Shown: piece after piece, positions 8,554 to 17,585 of the stretch
Layout of the letters: each line of letters begins with the position of its first letter
Position numbering within the stretch: the stretch's first letter is position 1
Source of the DNA: Hormoscilla sp. GUM202
GTDB lineage: Bacteria > Cyanobacteriota > Cyanobacteriia > Cyanobacteriales > Desertifilaceae
DNA length: 64,000 bases
Assembly: GCA_005518205.2 (NCBI GenBank)
Contig: RFFC02000004.1
Coordinates: 1-64,000 of the forward strand
Direction of reading: 5' to 3'
Program-made: the position numbers and the translations under genes
The notes under the pieces: generated by a model
Database searches by the model: none
What the model was told of the DNA's origin: nothing
The model's input: only the letters and a program-made list of their open reading frames with translations

Positions 8554-9951
8554 CTACTTCTTTTGGAATACCATAGCATACATGGGTTCCGTCTCTAAAA
8601 TTGTAAATTCCTCTCGGCTGATTAAATTCCAAGGGAGTTCGGACATTACCTTGTGCAATACAGGATTATTTTCTTGGTAGTCCACGCGCACTGTGAGGAC
8701 AAAGTATCCGCCTGATTTTAACATGGTATTTAGGTTGCGCAAACCCTCCGGACTGGCGTGACCGAAGGTAAATACCCCTACCGCTATTATAGCATCAAAG
8801 CTGTTCGGAGGGCAACCCTCTATTTCTGCTTCTAGCTTCCCTTGATACAGGGCTTGATAAACCCCCTTTTTTCTGGCCACTTCTAGCATTTCTGACGAGA
8901 GGTCGAGCGCCGTTATCTTGCTATAGCCCAGTTCCCCCAGGGCCTCCCCCACCATTCCCGTACCGGCCCCTGCATCTAGTATACTCGCTTCTTTATCGGA
9001 CAGCACTTTGGCTAAGGCTCTGGCTGATTTAATTGGACTGATGCGATAGGGTTGATCTAATTCTGCATCGTATGTGCGCGACCAAGCATCGTATCTTGAC
9101 TGCAACTTTTGGGTGTCCTTGGTTTCATAGACCCATGACAGGCGATCGCTCACTTTTTCTGCCAAAAAGAAACTCCACCCGAGTTCTTTCGCCGAAATTG
9201 CCTCGCACATTTTCTGATATGCTCCACTCAGGGAAGGATATTGTGGCTTAGCTAGTTGGGACAGTAATTCATAGCTTTTGTGCAGATGTTCGCTTAAGTC
9301 TTCTGACTCCAATACCATCAACCCTAGCTGACTCAATACATCGATATATTCCGACTGGCTGTAGGTTGGTTCAAATAACAGGCGATCGTATACGTATTTT
9401 CGCCCTTGTTCTGTTATCTCTTTTACTGGCGTTACCAGATCGTCAAATATCAATATCCCCCCTTCTTTGAGTACCCGATGAATTTCCTGCAACCCCCTAT
9501 AGCGATCGTGAACGTGGTATATTGTTGCTTGACTCCATACATGAGTAAATTCACCCTCTGCAAAGGGCATATTTGTCACCGACTCTTTCTGAAATCCAAG
9601 GCGCAGTTCTGCATTTTCCTGCGCCTTGGATCTGGCATTGTCAATGCGAACCTTGCTAATATCAATCCCCACTACTTCACATCCCGTCTGCTGCGCCAAC
9701 CATACCGCCGTATTTCCATTTCCGCAACCGATATCCAGGACGCGAGATGATGCATCTATTCCACTTTTAGATAGCATATATTCGTTCCAGTGCTTGCAGG
9801 CGGGGACAAAGTCTTCTGCTGACCCTTGGAGTCCGTTCTCGAAATAACCCCAGTGCAGACTCCCTTCTGAGTCCCAAAAACTTCTGTATAGACTGTCTTC
9901 GGCATCGTAAAAGGCCTCTGTCTCTGCTTCTGTGAACTTGCTTTTTGTCAT
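8554..9951 (-). CDS. Tandem two-domain SAM-dependent methyltransferase
   Basis: The 465-residue protein fuses two class I methyltransferase domains. Domain 1 (about 1-265) has motif I VLDIGCGNGNT at 71-81 and resembles small-molecule N-methyltransferases of the sarcosine/dimethylglycine or UbiE type. Domain 2 (about 290-465) begins YDAWSRTYDAEL and has motif I ILDAGAGTGMVG at 324-335. The start codon overlaps the SDR stop by 4 nt (ATGA), so the two are translationally coupled. The layout recalls two-step betaine synthesis by paired methyltransferases, and panD follows directly, so stepwise N-methylation of beta-alanine or another amine is an attractive guess. O-methylation is not excluded. 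Confidence 0.85.
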   Translation of the reverse strand: MTKSKFTEAETEAFYDAEDSLYRSFWDSEGSLHWGYFENGLQGSAEDFVPACKHWNEYMLSKSGIDASSRVLDIGCGNGNTAVWLAQQTGCEVVGIDISKVRIDNARSKAQENAELRLGFQKESVTNMPFAEGEFTHVWSQATIYHVHDRYRGLQEIHRVLKEGGILIFDDLVTPVKEITEQGRKYVYDRLLFEPTYSQSEYIDVLSQLGLMVLESEDLSEHLHKSYELLSQLAKPQYPSLSGAYQKMCEAISAKELGWSFFLAEKVSDRLSWVYETKDTQKLQSRYDAWSRTYDAELDQPYRISPIKSARALAKVLSDKEASILDAGAGTGMVGEALGELGYSKITALDLSSEMLEVARKKGVYQALYQGKLEAEIEGCPPNSFDAIIAVGVFTFGHASPEGLRNLNTMLKSGGYFVLTVRVDYQENNPVLHKVMSELPWNLISREEFTILETEPMYAMVFQKK

Positions 9952-10922
9952 CTTTGGACCATCCCCATCTCTTTTACTATATCCCGCAATGTTTCTTCTA
10001 CGCTACGAGGTTGCCAACCCAATTCCTGACGCGCTTTACTCGCCTCCACTCGCACGCACCTGTCATATATATAATGTACTCGCTCCCGACTCAGGGGTGG
10101 CTGCCATGAAAACACCCTTCCTATCGGATCTAATACATTTCCTAGCAATCTTACTATCTGTTTAGGAGCTTCACCCGGTATTTTTCTCCCCGTCTCCTTG
10201 CCTAGGATCTCAAACATTTCTCTGGTTGTCAAGTCCCCTGCCGAAATTATGTAATGTTCTCCCTTTTTCCCCCCTTCTGCTGCCAAGATCATCGCCTTGA
10301 CTAGGTCGTCAACATGAACTATCCCCGTGATCCGATCGCCCCCTGCCCACAGCTTCAACCTCCCTTGCATAAATTGGGCAATTACGGGACCAAAATGGGG
10401 GTCATCTCCACCCATAATTCCCGATGGTAACACGCTTACTACTGGCAAGCCCTGCTGGGCAAATTCATCCACTAACTGTTGCGCCAGATATTTCGTGCGA
10501 TCGTATGCTGAAGCAAAGTCTTTCTGTTTCCTGACAAAAGTTTCATTTACCGCCTCTCCTTTCGTGTCCCCAAACACCCCGATCGTGCTACAATAAACCA
10601 GCTTCTGCACCCCAGCAGCTTTTGCCACTTCTAACACGGCGCGGGTTCCCTCGACATTCACCCGCGCCATTTCCGCAGCATTAACCAACCCTAATTCTAC
10701 ATAAGCTGCCGTATGAAACACCCAGTCTACAGAGGCGATCGCATATTCGAGTGCTTTCCTGTCAGTGATATCTCCGTAAACTAATTTTACCTGACAACCT
10801 TGCAGACGCTTTAAATTGCTAGTTTTGCGGACCAAACCTATTACTTCATCACCCAGTGCAGCTAACTCTTTCACCAAGTGAGAGCCAGTAAATCCATTTG
10901 CTCCAGTCACCAGTACCTTCAT
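9948..10922 (-). CDS. NAD-dependent epimerase/dehydratase (extended SDR), ceramide-reductase-like context
   Basis: This 324-residue extended short-chain dehydrogenase has the Rossmann motif TGANGFTGSHL (about 7-17), the catalytic SAYDRTKYLAQQ segment with Tyr-x3-Lys (about 138-143) and a C-terminal substrate domain. It resembles dihydroflavonol-reductase/HpnA-like proteins. It overlaps the acyltransferase upstream by 4 nt and the methyltransferase downstream by 4 nt. In bacterial ceramide synthesis an NAD-epimerase-like enzyme (CerR) reduces the 3-keto product made by the oxoamine synthase after N-acylation by a GNAT enzyme. The neighbours here fit that order, but the assignment rests on class and context. 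Confidence 0.8.
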   Translation of the reverse strand: MKVLVTGANGFTGSHLVKELAALGDEVIGLVRKTSNLKRLQGCQVKLVYGDITDRKALEYAIASVDWVFHTAAYVELGLVNAAEMARVNVEGTRAVLEVAKAAGVQKLVYCSTIGVFGDTKGEAVNETFVRKQKDFASAYDRTKYLAQQLVDEFAQQGLPVVSVLPSGIMGGDDPHFGPVIAQFMQGRLKLWAGGDRITGIVHVDDLVKAMILAAEGGKKGEHYIISAGDLTTREMFEILGKETGRKIPGEAPKQIVRLLGNVLDPIGRVFSWQPPLSRERVHYIYDRCVRVEASKARQELGWQPRSVEETLRDIVKEMGMVQR

Positions 10923-12043
10923 AAACCCTTTTCGTAGATGCGATAGGTTTTATATATTTTACCACCCGATGCTTCGATCAGCTTGCGGGAGGCGATGTTA
11001 TCTTCTAAGATCCAGGATAATTCTGCCCTCCTGTAAGGTTTCCCCTTTTTGCTGCCCCCTTGCATCCCCAGATAAATTAAGGCCAGGGGCACCATTTTCC
11101 GGCGATATTCTGGTAGGGAAGACATGGCAGGCACTCTTGCTTGGTCTATCTGGCGACGATACCAGAGAAATTTTAATATGCCCAGCCAGTTTAGCTTCCC
11201 ATTTACATGTTTCAGGGCGATGTTGTAGTCTGGTAGCCCCATCCAAAAGCCGATCATTTTCCCATTGTCTTCCGCCACCGGAAAAATATCCGGATCCACC
11301 AACTGTTGCAAGTCCTGGGCTTCTTCGAGAAACTCTTCCTCTGTGCGCGGGGTCGAACTCCAATTCGGAGCAAATGATGTGGTAAACAGATGGTAGAGAC
11401 TGCGGCAGTCTTGCTGAAATCCTTCCCCTTTCGTGCGGATGGGGCGGAAGGTAATGCCGGACCGCAGGGCAATGCGATAGCCCTTTTCAAATTTGGGGTC
11501 TAGGGGTTTGGCCACATCAAAGTCATAGCCATAGGCATCCTTGGCTTTCTGCCAGCCATCTCTTACCATATATTCTGGATAGTAAGGCGGGTTGTAAGGC
11601 ATCATCATCATTGGTGCAGACTCAAACCCATCCACCAGGAATAAACAATTGTTGTGGGTTGACAGGTCGATCGGGCCCCGGGCCACCACCATCCCCCGAT
11701 CGCGCAACCATTGACAAGCTGTTTCTAACAGGGCCTTAGCGATCTTGAAATCTTCTACGCATTCAAAAAAACCAAACAGACCTATTCGCTTGCCTTCCCG
11801 TTCTATTAGTCGTTGATTAATAGCAGCGACTATGCGCCCCAGGGGTTGCCCCTCCTCAAGGGCAATAAATTGTTGTAGTTGACCATATTCAAAGAAAGGG
11901 TTGTCAGAGTTAAACTGTTTGGCGACACTGCTGCGCAGGGGCGGCACCCAGTTCGGGTCATTTTTATATACCCGAACTGGGACATCCAGAAATAATTCCC
12001 GGTCTGCTGGGGTAGTGACAGCTTGGATCGTGAAGTCAGTCAT
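10919..12043 (-). CDS. GNAT-superfamily acyltransferase of the YghO/bCerS type
   Basis: The protein has 374 residues, much longer than a minimal GNAT enzyme and typical of the YghO-like group. Conserved-looking segments are PIDLSTHNNCLFLVDGFE and MMMPYNPPYYPEY in the middle, and a C-terminal GNAT-like half ending ILEDNIASRKLIEASGGK, which has the usual acyl-CoA-domain close. Members of this class include the bacterial ceramide synthase that N-acylates the amino-ketone made by serine palmitoyltransferase. Coupling by a 4-nt overlap to the SDR gene and a 27-bp gap to the oxoamine synthase strongly suggests a joint pathway. Acyl donor and acceptor are unknown. Confidence 0.75.
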   Translation of the reverse strand: MTDFTIQAVTTPADRELFLDVPVRVYKNDPNWVPPLRSSVAKQFNSDNPFFEYGQLQQFIALEEGQPLGRIVAAINQRLIEREGKRIGLFGFFECVEDFKIAKALLETACQWLRDRGMVVARGPIDLSTHNNCLFLVDGFESAPMMMMPYNPPYYPEYMVRDGWQKAKDAYGYDFDVAKPLDPKFEKGYRIALRSGITFRPIRTKGEGFQQDCRSLYHLFTTSFAPNWSSTPRTEEEFLEEAQDLQQLVDPDIFPVAEDNGKMIGFWMGLPDYNIALKHVNGKLNWLGILKFLWYRRQIDQARVPAMSSLPEYRRKMVPLALIYLGMQGGSKKGKPYRRAELSWILEDNIASRKLIEASGGKIYKTYRIYEKGL

Positions 12044-12070
12044 TTGCTATTAGCTATTGGTTATTGACAA

Positions 12071-13384
12071 TTAGCCAGCAGTAATCATGGTTTCTGGTTT
12101 GTATATAGCATCTCGCACTGCCATCATTGCCTCAATGAGGCGATCCATCTCCTCGCGGGTATGAAGGGCGTTAGCAGTAATGCGCAGGCGGGGTTTGGCA
12201 ATAAACCAGATGGGAGAAATCCAAATTCCATATTTTTCCAGCATCTGTCTGCCAAATTCTTTCGGATCGAGTTCTGCTGGCATCAGTACTGGAATAACAT
12301 TAGTTTCGCCAATGGGGTCAAAATCTGCATCAATTAGGCGCTTACGCAAATAGCGAGCATTTTCCTGGAGGGTCTTCACCCGACCCGGAAACCGGCGCAC
12401 TTGACGGATACTCTCCAAAGCTGCCGCCGTGGTCGGCGGTGGCAGAGAAATAGTCCCAATAGAAGTAGGCGAAACATCCAACAAGTCGATCAGTTCGGGC
12501 AGGTCAGAACTGATTGCGGCCCCCGCTGAGGCGGCAAACTTCGAGAAAGTTGTCATGATAATCGGCACCACCCCGGCATCGATGGCATCGGTGGGTAATA
12601 TGCCAAAATGTTCGTAAATGCCTCTACCCGTCGCCCCGATCGCCCCGCTAGCATGGGCCTCATCCATCACCAGGACGCTGCCCGGATAATCTTGCATGAC
12701 ATTCAGCATTTCTGGTAAGGGGGCGATATCCCCGTCCATCGAGAACACCGCATCGGAAATCACCATTACCCGATCGCGTAGCGTGCGCGCAGCGCATTCG
12801 CCCGGTTTGACATAGCGGCGGAGTTTGCGGGCCAGGTCATTCACATCGCAGTGACGGTAGGGTTTCACCCGCACCTCTGGAGATTGACCGAACACCTTGC
12901 CAGAACGGGTGCCTGCATTCACCACCGCCGATACGATACAGCCGTGGTTGAGTACATCGGTAAGTATTAACGTCTCGCGGGTATGCTGAAAACCGGGAAC
13001 CGGCATAGCCAAGTGACAGAAAGCATCCATCAAGGCTTGCATTGCCATCCATGCGTTTAAGAATAGCTGCGTGTGGGGCAGATGCTTAAAGGCCGATATT
13101 TCCTCCTCCAACTGTCGGTGCAGGTCGATGCGACCGCTCAAAACCGAGGTAGAACTATTGGAAGTGCCATACTGGAGAATGGCATCTATGGCCGCTTGCT
13201 TGACCGCTTCTTCCTGAACTAAACCCAATACATCGTTTGTGCAGAAGGTGAGAACGCTACGCCGCTTGCCAGTCTCCGGATCTTCGATCTCAACTATATT
13301 CCCCTGCTTGCCATGACAAATATACTTATCGGGATAAAGCCCGACGTTCTGAAGCTGCTGAACATATTCTTTAACAACTTGCAC
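12071..13384 (-). CDS. PLP-dependent alpha-oxoamine synthase (serine palmitoyltransferase/KBL/BioF family)
   Basis: This 437-residue fold-type I enzyme condenses an amino acid with an acyl thioester, losing CO2. Visible motifs are SDAVFSMDGDIAPL (about 210-223), the cofactor-binding DEAH (241-244) and the Schiff-base Lys in TTFSK (Lys282). The segment after the lysine (FAASAGAAISS) departs from the usual glycine-rich GTFSKA-x-GGxGG version, so it is a divergent subfamily. The start is GTG at 13384, preceded by AGAGGAG. It sits 12 bp after the Rieske gene and 27 bp before the GNAT gene. Whether the amino acid is serine, alanine, glycine or something else cannot be read from the sequence. Confidence 0.85.
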   Translation of the reverse strand: MQVVKEYVQQLQNVGLYPDKYICHGKQGNIVEIEDPETGKRRSVLTFCTNDVLGLVQEEAVKQAAIDAILQYGTSNSSTSVLSGRIDLHRQLEEEISAFKHLPHTQLFLNAWMAMQALMDAFCHLAMPVPGFQHTRETLILTDVLNHGCIVSAVVNAGTRSGKVFGQSPEVRVKPYRHCDVNDLARKLRRYVKPGECAARTLRDRVMVISDAVFSMDGDIAPLPEMLNVMQDYPGSVLVMDEAHASGAIGATGRGIYEHFGILPTDAIDAGVVPIIMTTFSKFAASAGAAISSDLPELIDLLDVSPTSIGTISLPPPTTAAALESIRQVRRFPGRVKTLQENARYLRKRLIDADFDPIGETNVIPVLMPAELDPKEFGRQMLEKYGIWISPIWFIAKPRLRITANALHTREEMDRLIEAMMAVRDAIYKPETMITAG

Positions 13385-13396
13385 AAATTTTCTCCT

Positions 13397-14500
13397 CTAG
13401 TGATCCTCACCATTCCCCGAGAGACTGCGACCAGTGCCGTTTCCGGTCACAGTTGATTGTTGCATATATTGTTCGTACTGTCGGACAATCACCCGCTGCA
13501 GGGCGATAATGGCTGGGTTAATTTCCACATAGCGCCGCCGGGGGTTGGCCAGATAGGTACGCTGTTCGCTTTCGATCATCTGGATATCTTGCTGGAGAAA
13601 TGGCCTGAACAAGAAGCGCCAGACTAGCTTGGAGACTAGGGGTTTGAGCGGTCCTAGCAGCCATTTGGGCAGGCGCAACTGGAGAAACATCAGGGAAAAA
13701 GACCTGGTTTCCGCAGGCCCCACGGGCAGTCGCATCAGATACAGGGAGGAAACGCCCTCTAGAGAAGTGTGATAGTGAGGGTAGTGGTACTCAATGCTGA
13801 CGGTACGGGTAGTGACCCTAGAGCCCGTGGAGCTGATGCCGATAAATTTAGTCAACCAACCTTGGTAGGATACCTTATAGTCGGCGTATACTGAGGCGTC
13901 TGATTGTTTTAAGTCGATCAGCACCGGGTCGAACCAGCCATTTAAGTTTTTGTGTAAAAACCCGTGGAAGACATCCATGGTGTTTTCGTTGCAGATGGAA
14001 AAATGGGCTTGAAAGTGGGCCGGTATTTCCACCATCAACCAGTTGGGGTCGGAGTACTCTGGCACTAGCGGCAGATCCACTGTCTCAGAAAGGGCGCGAT
14101 CGCCCGGAAAAATCCAGATGATGTGATATTTTTCCCGAACAGGATAGCTGCGGGATCGAGCGCAGGGCAGTTTTTGGCCTTTGGGGAGATAGGGGATGTT
14201 GACGCATTCACCATCGCCATTATATTCCCAGCCGTGGTAGGGACACAAGAGGTTGCCCAGGACAACTTGACCTTTATGGAGGGCTACGCCTTTGTGGGGA
14301 CAAGCATCCTCTAGGGCGTGGAGTTCGCCGTTGCTGTCCCGGTAGAGGGCGATCGGCTGTTGCCAAACCACCACTGGCATCACCTGACCTGGTTTTAACT
14401 GGTGTACCCAAGCTACAGGATACCAGTAATTGGGGTTGATGCCAACTTCGCGCACGTGATTGCCGATCGTCTGGCTTTTCAGGGTTGTAGCCAGTTCCAT
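13397..14500 (-). CDS. Rieske non-heme iron oxygenase
   Basis: The 367-residue protein has an N-terminal Rieske [2Fe-2S] domain with Cys67-x-His69 and Cys86-x2-His89 (ACPHKGVALH and LLCPYHGW). A catalytic domain follows whose mononuclear iron site is visible as Asn-x2-Asp-x2-His-x3-His in ENTMDVFHGFLH (about 172-183). It resembles the pheophorbide a oxygenase/vanillate demethylase-like group, which hydroxylates or demethylates aromatic or lipid-like substrates. As the first gene of the tightly spaced operon it probably oxidises an intermediate or the final product. No ferredoxin or reductase partner is in the cluster, so general photosynthetic ferredoxin may supply electrons. Confidence 0.85.
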   Translation of the reverse strand: MELATTLKSQTIGNHVREVGINPNYWYPVAWVHQLKPGQVMPVVVWQQPIALYRDSNGELHALEDACPHKGVALHKGQVVLGNLLCPYHGWEYNGDGECVNIPYLPKGQKLPCARSRSYPVREKYHIIWIFPGDRALSETVDLPLVPEYSDPNWLMVEIPAHFQAHFSICNENTMDVFHGFLHKNLNGWFDPVLIDLKQSDASVYADYKVSYQGWLTKFIGISSTGSRVTTRTVSIEYHYPHYHTSLEGVSSLYLMRLPVGPAETRSFSLMFLQLRLPKWLLGPLKPLVSKLVWRFLFRPFLQQDIQMIESEQRTYLANPRRRYVEINPAIIALQRVIVRQYEQYMQQSTVTGNGTGRSLSGNGEDH

Positions 14501-14665
14501 CCCAAATTCTCCTGAATGATAATTATCTATGGGTTCAAGGTCGGATCTTACCTCAGATCTTGTCAGTTGCCCAATGAAGTGAGCAGCTCCATGAAACTTA
14601 ATGCTATTGATGCCATCATCTAAATTTAAGCTTACAGATTAATTGTTCTGATACTTATTAGGTAT
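14501..14665. promoter_or_regulatory. Divergent intergenic region, probable promoters
   Basis: This 165-bp AT-richer gap separates the divergently read Rieske operon and the MFS transporter. It should carry at least one promoter for each side, because both neighbours start here. I see no certain -35/-10 pair or operator palindrome. The assignment is from arrangement only. Confidence 0.4.
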
Positions 14666-15853
14666 ATGCTGACTTTGCACAAAACTTTTTGGTCCAATCG
14701 CTTGCGACTGCCAGTGCTACTGGTGGCTGGTTCCCTGACGACGATGGCGGGGGGTGTGGTGGCCCCGGTGTTACCGGATGTCATCGGACAACTCCAGTTC
14801 GATCCTGCGGTTGCTGGTAATTTGGTCAGCATACATTGCTTGACCATCGCCCTGTTCAGCCCGCCCCTAGGCATTTTAGCAGACCGGATCGGTCCCGTGC
14901 GAGTGCTAGTGCCTTCCCTGGTGCTATATGCTGTCTTTGGCATGGCCGGGGCCTGGATCGATAGTTTTGAGCCACTGTTAGCGACTCGGGCCCTGTTAGG
15001 GGCTGCTAGCGGGGGTCTGGCGGCGGCGAGTCTGGGGTTGCTGGGGCGGATGTATGAAGGTCAGGCCCGATCGCGGGTCATGGGCTATGCTACCAGTACC
15101 CTGACGATTACGGGGATCCTGTTTCCGGCCCTGGGGGGCTGGGTGGGAGCTAGCAATTGGCGAATGGCTTTTTTACTCTATGGTTTAGCATTGCCCCTAG
15201 CTCTGTTAGCCAGCTCGGTCTTCCCCGCTCATAATAGTATAGTGCGGCAGCCTTCTGGCAAGTCCCGAACCCAGAGCAATCAGCAACTGCTGCAAGTCTT
15301 GAAACATCCCCAAACCTGGCGGCTATTGCTGAGTGTGGCTTTGACTTCTGTGGCCATGTATGCTGTAGTCATCTATGCTCCCATTTATCTCAAGGAAACT
15401 CTGGGGTTGGGGGCTTTGATGAATGGGATGGTGTTGGCATCCCGGGCCCTGGGGGCGGCTTTTATCTCTGCTTTTGGGGCCAGACAGTTGGCTTCGCGTT
15501 TGGGGCCCAAAAAGGCGATCGGGGTTGGTTTGGTGCTGATGGCTATGACTTTGGTCAGCATTCCTTTCTTGCATCAACTCCACTGGATCTTGGTTGCTGC
15601 TATTAGCTTTGGCGCGGGCTTTGGTATTGCTCTGCCTACTCTCTATAATAGTTTAGCTGACTGTTCTCCTAAAGATCTGCGATCGAGCGTTTTGGCAGCG
15701 GGTACGGGAGCGGGGTTTTTAGGCCAGTTCATCTCTCCGGTTTTGCTGGGCCCTGTACTGGAACTTGGCATGGAATGGGTGTTTTATGCTGCTGCTTTTG
15801 TGGCCCTAACTGCTGGCTTTTTGCTGCGATCGCCTGTTAATATGAAAAGATAA
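14666..15853 (+). CDS. Major facilitator superfamily transporter (DHA1-like exporter)
   Basis: This 395-residue membrane protein has about twelve hydrophobic segments and the family signature near the loop after helix 2 (LGILADRIGPVRVL, about 70-83). The first helix LLVAGSLTTMAGGVVAPVLPDVIG is typical of drug/proton antiporters. It is divergent from the 11-gene cluster and shares its upstream region with it, so it may export the cluster product; that is inference from position. No substrate can be named. Confidence 0.82.
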   Translation: MLTLHKTFWSNRLRLPVLLVAGSLTTMAGGVVAPVLPDVIGQLQFDPAVAGNLVSIHCLTIALFSPPLGILADRIGPVRVLVPSLVLYAVFGMAGAWIDSFEPLLATRALLGAASGGLAAASLGLLGRMYEGQARSRVMGYATSTLTITGILFPALGGWVGASNWRMAFLLYGLALPLALLASSVFPAHNSIVRQPSGKSRTQSNQQLLQVLKHPQTWRLLLSVALTSVAMYAVVIYAPIYLKETLGLGALMNGMVLASRALGAAFISAFGARQLASRLGPKKAIGVGLVLMAMTLVSIPFLHQLHWILVAAISFGAGFGIALPTLYNSLADCSPKDLRSSVLAAGTGAGFLGQFISPVLLGPVLELGMEWVFYAAAFVALTAGFLLRSPVNMKR

Positions 15854-16319
15854 CTATGCCCACCCACCCGCCGGAACCCGTTTTCAAAGAGATTTTGGGA
15901 ATGAGGAGTAGGGTTAAGCAATTCAAAATTATCTCGTTCCCTGACTCTGGCGACTCTGGCAGGGAACGTCCCTCTGTTTGCTGAGAATCTGATGGATGAG
16001 TTGGCTGAGATTTGGCAGGATATTGCGAGGCAGAGCCTCCTGGTACAAACCTAACATTACCGCGACCGATCGCACTATGGTCGCGCTCGGGGGGCGCTCT
16101 GGTGGGGGCCAGAAACCGGGTTTCTCAGTCAAATGTTGGTGGAGATGGGAAAATTATCAAAGAAACCCGGTTTCTTAGCCGGGCGCGATCGGGGGTAGCA
16201 TTTTTGGGGTCCGTCGGTTACAGGGCGATCGCATGGTGTCGGCCCGTAGATTACAGGGCGATCGCATGGCTGTCGGGGCACAAAGGGCGATCGCTTGCCT
16301 CTAGGCACAACCAAAAATT
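15854..16319. other. Intergenic region with HIP1 and AAACCCGGTTTC repeats
   Basis: No real gene is seen. The stretch holds several GCGATCGC sites in a near-repeated context (CAGGGCGATCGCATGG twice, 16218 and 16256) and two AGAAACCCGGTTTCT-type palindromes (about 16110-16125 and 16160-16180). Open frames here are formed by the repeats. The right end (16312-16319) is the target duplication of the adjoining IS1-like element. Confidence 0.55.
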
Positions 16320-17191
16320 GGCGTTGCACATTTTCGGGATGATGGGTTATTGCAGATTATGATAATCTGCAATTTTACAGTCAGAATTTATGTATAGTAT
16401 GATGTTTGTTTTCGACCTAGTCATAATATGTGTTATCATGGATAGTAAGGCGAAAGAATTAGCTAAAGGAGTCGAACATGAAATGTCCCAGATGTGGTTC
16501 TGAAAACATCAATAAAAATGGTCACCGACGCGGCAAACAGAATTGAATTTGTAAAGATTGTCGTCGCCAGTTTCTCGAACATTATTATCCGCGCGGTTAT
16601 TCAGAAGATGTCAAGAAAAATTGTTTGACAATGTACGTTAATGGCAATGGATTTCGAGGTATTGAAAGGATAACTGGTGTCAGCCATAATACTCAAATTG
16701 ATTGGGTAAAACAGGCAGCTAAAGAATTACCGTCAATCCCTGAAAACTACGATATTCCGGAGGTTGCAGAAATTGACGAGTTGCATACTTATGTCAATAA
16801 AAAAAAGAATAAAAAGTGGCTATGGACAGTCGTAAATCATTTCAAGCCAGGGATTATAACATGGGTATTAGGCGATCGTTCTGCAGAAACTTTTAAGCCT
16901 ATGTGGGATATTATAAAATGTTGGCAATGCTTTTTATACGTTACTGATGGATGGCCTGTTTATCCAATGTTTATTGAATATATTGACCATATAGTCAGCA
17001 AAACCTACATGACCCGTGTTGAATGTGAAATAGGTCGATTAAGACATTATCGAGCTGGATTAAAAAGAAAAACATTATGTTACTCAAAGTCCGAAGAAAT
17101 GTTGAGGCTTTCAATTAAGTTATTATTGCACTATCTACGTTATAATTCTGTACCGGTACCTATTTAAATCATCCCGTAATTGTGCAACGCC
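16320..17191 (+). mobile_element. IS1-like insertion sequence with 8-bp target duplication
   Basis: The ends are inverted repeats of about 24 bp: GGCGTTGCAC...CGGGATGAT at 16320 and its complement ending GTGCAACGCC at 17191, with two or three mismatches. Both sides carry the direct repeat CAAAAATT (16312-16319 and 17192-17199), the 8-bp duplication expected for the IS1 family. The single transposase gene has an in-frame stop, so this copy is probably immobile without help from another copy. Confidence 0.88.
16478..17167 (+). pseudogene. IS1-family transposase with in-frame stop
   Basis: The reading frame starts MKCPRCGSENINKNG with a zinc-ribbon, then meets TGA at 16544-16546 before the second Cys pair (ICKDC), and continues in the same frame to 17167. 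The downstream part keeps the IS1-type catalytic region: EIDELHTYV, LYVTDGWPVY and RLRHYRAGLKRKTLCYSKS. A C-to-T change of a CGA (Arg) codon would explain the stop. Translation could restart at ATG 16631, but that product lacks the DNA-binding zinc-ribbon. Confidence 0.85.
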
Positions 17192-17585
17192 CAAAAATTA
17201 TGCTACTAAAGAGACTAAATCACTAGGAGAAGCGAAACAGATGTCCGATGCGGACTGGCCACCGCAACCGCCAGAAGGTCCCAAGCCTAACTTCAGTGAC
17301 CCAGGCGCTGCCGAGTGGCGGTATCAACGTTATAAGTACGATTGCGCTGCGCGCACGCTCAGTATCAAGCCAGTAAACAACAGGCAGATATCTTATCCTT
17401 CGAGACATGGAAAGAAAGACATTTTAACCCAGCGGCGCAAGGGGGGCGTCCGGGCCGACCGGGCGGTTCACAACAGGTTGCAGCGCGTCAAGCCTTGGCA
17501 AGTGAAGGATTCCAGAACGTCGAAAATGTAGAATTGGGCGGCAGATATCCCGACATGGTCAGATATGCCGATGGTCGTATCGATT

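Larger units (their letters stand above)
5879..9084. repeat. 1.1-kb tandem duplication (methyltransferase domain 2 plus panD)
   Basis: Two adjacent units are nearly identical: 5879-7999 and 8001-9084. Both begin ATTAGGGAACTCCC and end GCGCGACCA. The second unit is 1084 bp; the first is about 1096 bp once the IS630 insertion and its TA duplication are removed. Each unit carries one panD gene and the coding sequence for the second domain of the 465-residue methyltransferase. The 12-bp length difference is explained by two codons in panD and a few bases in its leader. The ancestral order was therefore methyltransferase-panD-asnB. Confidence 0.88.

Noticed and set aside
12071..14500. Saxitoxin-type cluster (Rieske plus oxoamine synthase)
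   Set aside because: There is no polyketide-synthase-linked synthase, amidinotransferase or carbamoyltransferase; only enzyme classes overlap.
16012..16362. 116-residue frame after the MFS gene
   Set aside because: It runs through HIP1 repeats and palindromes and ends inside the IS1-like element; no protein features are seen.
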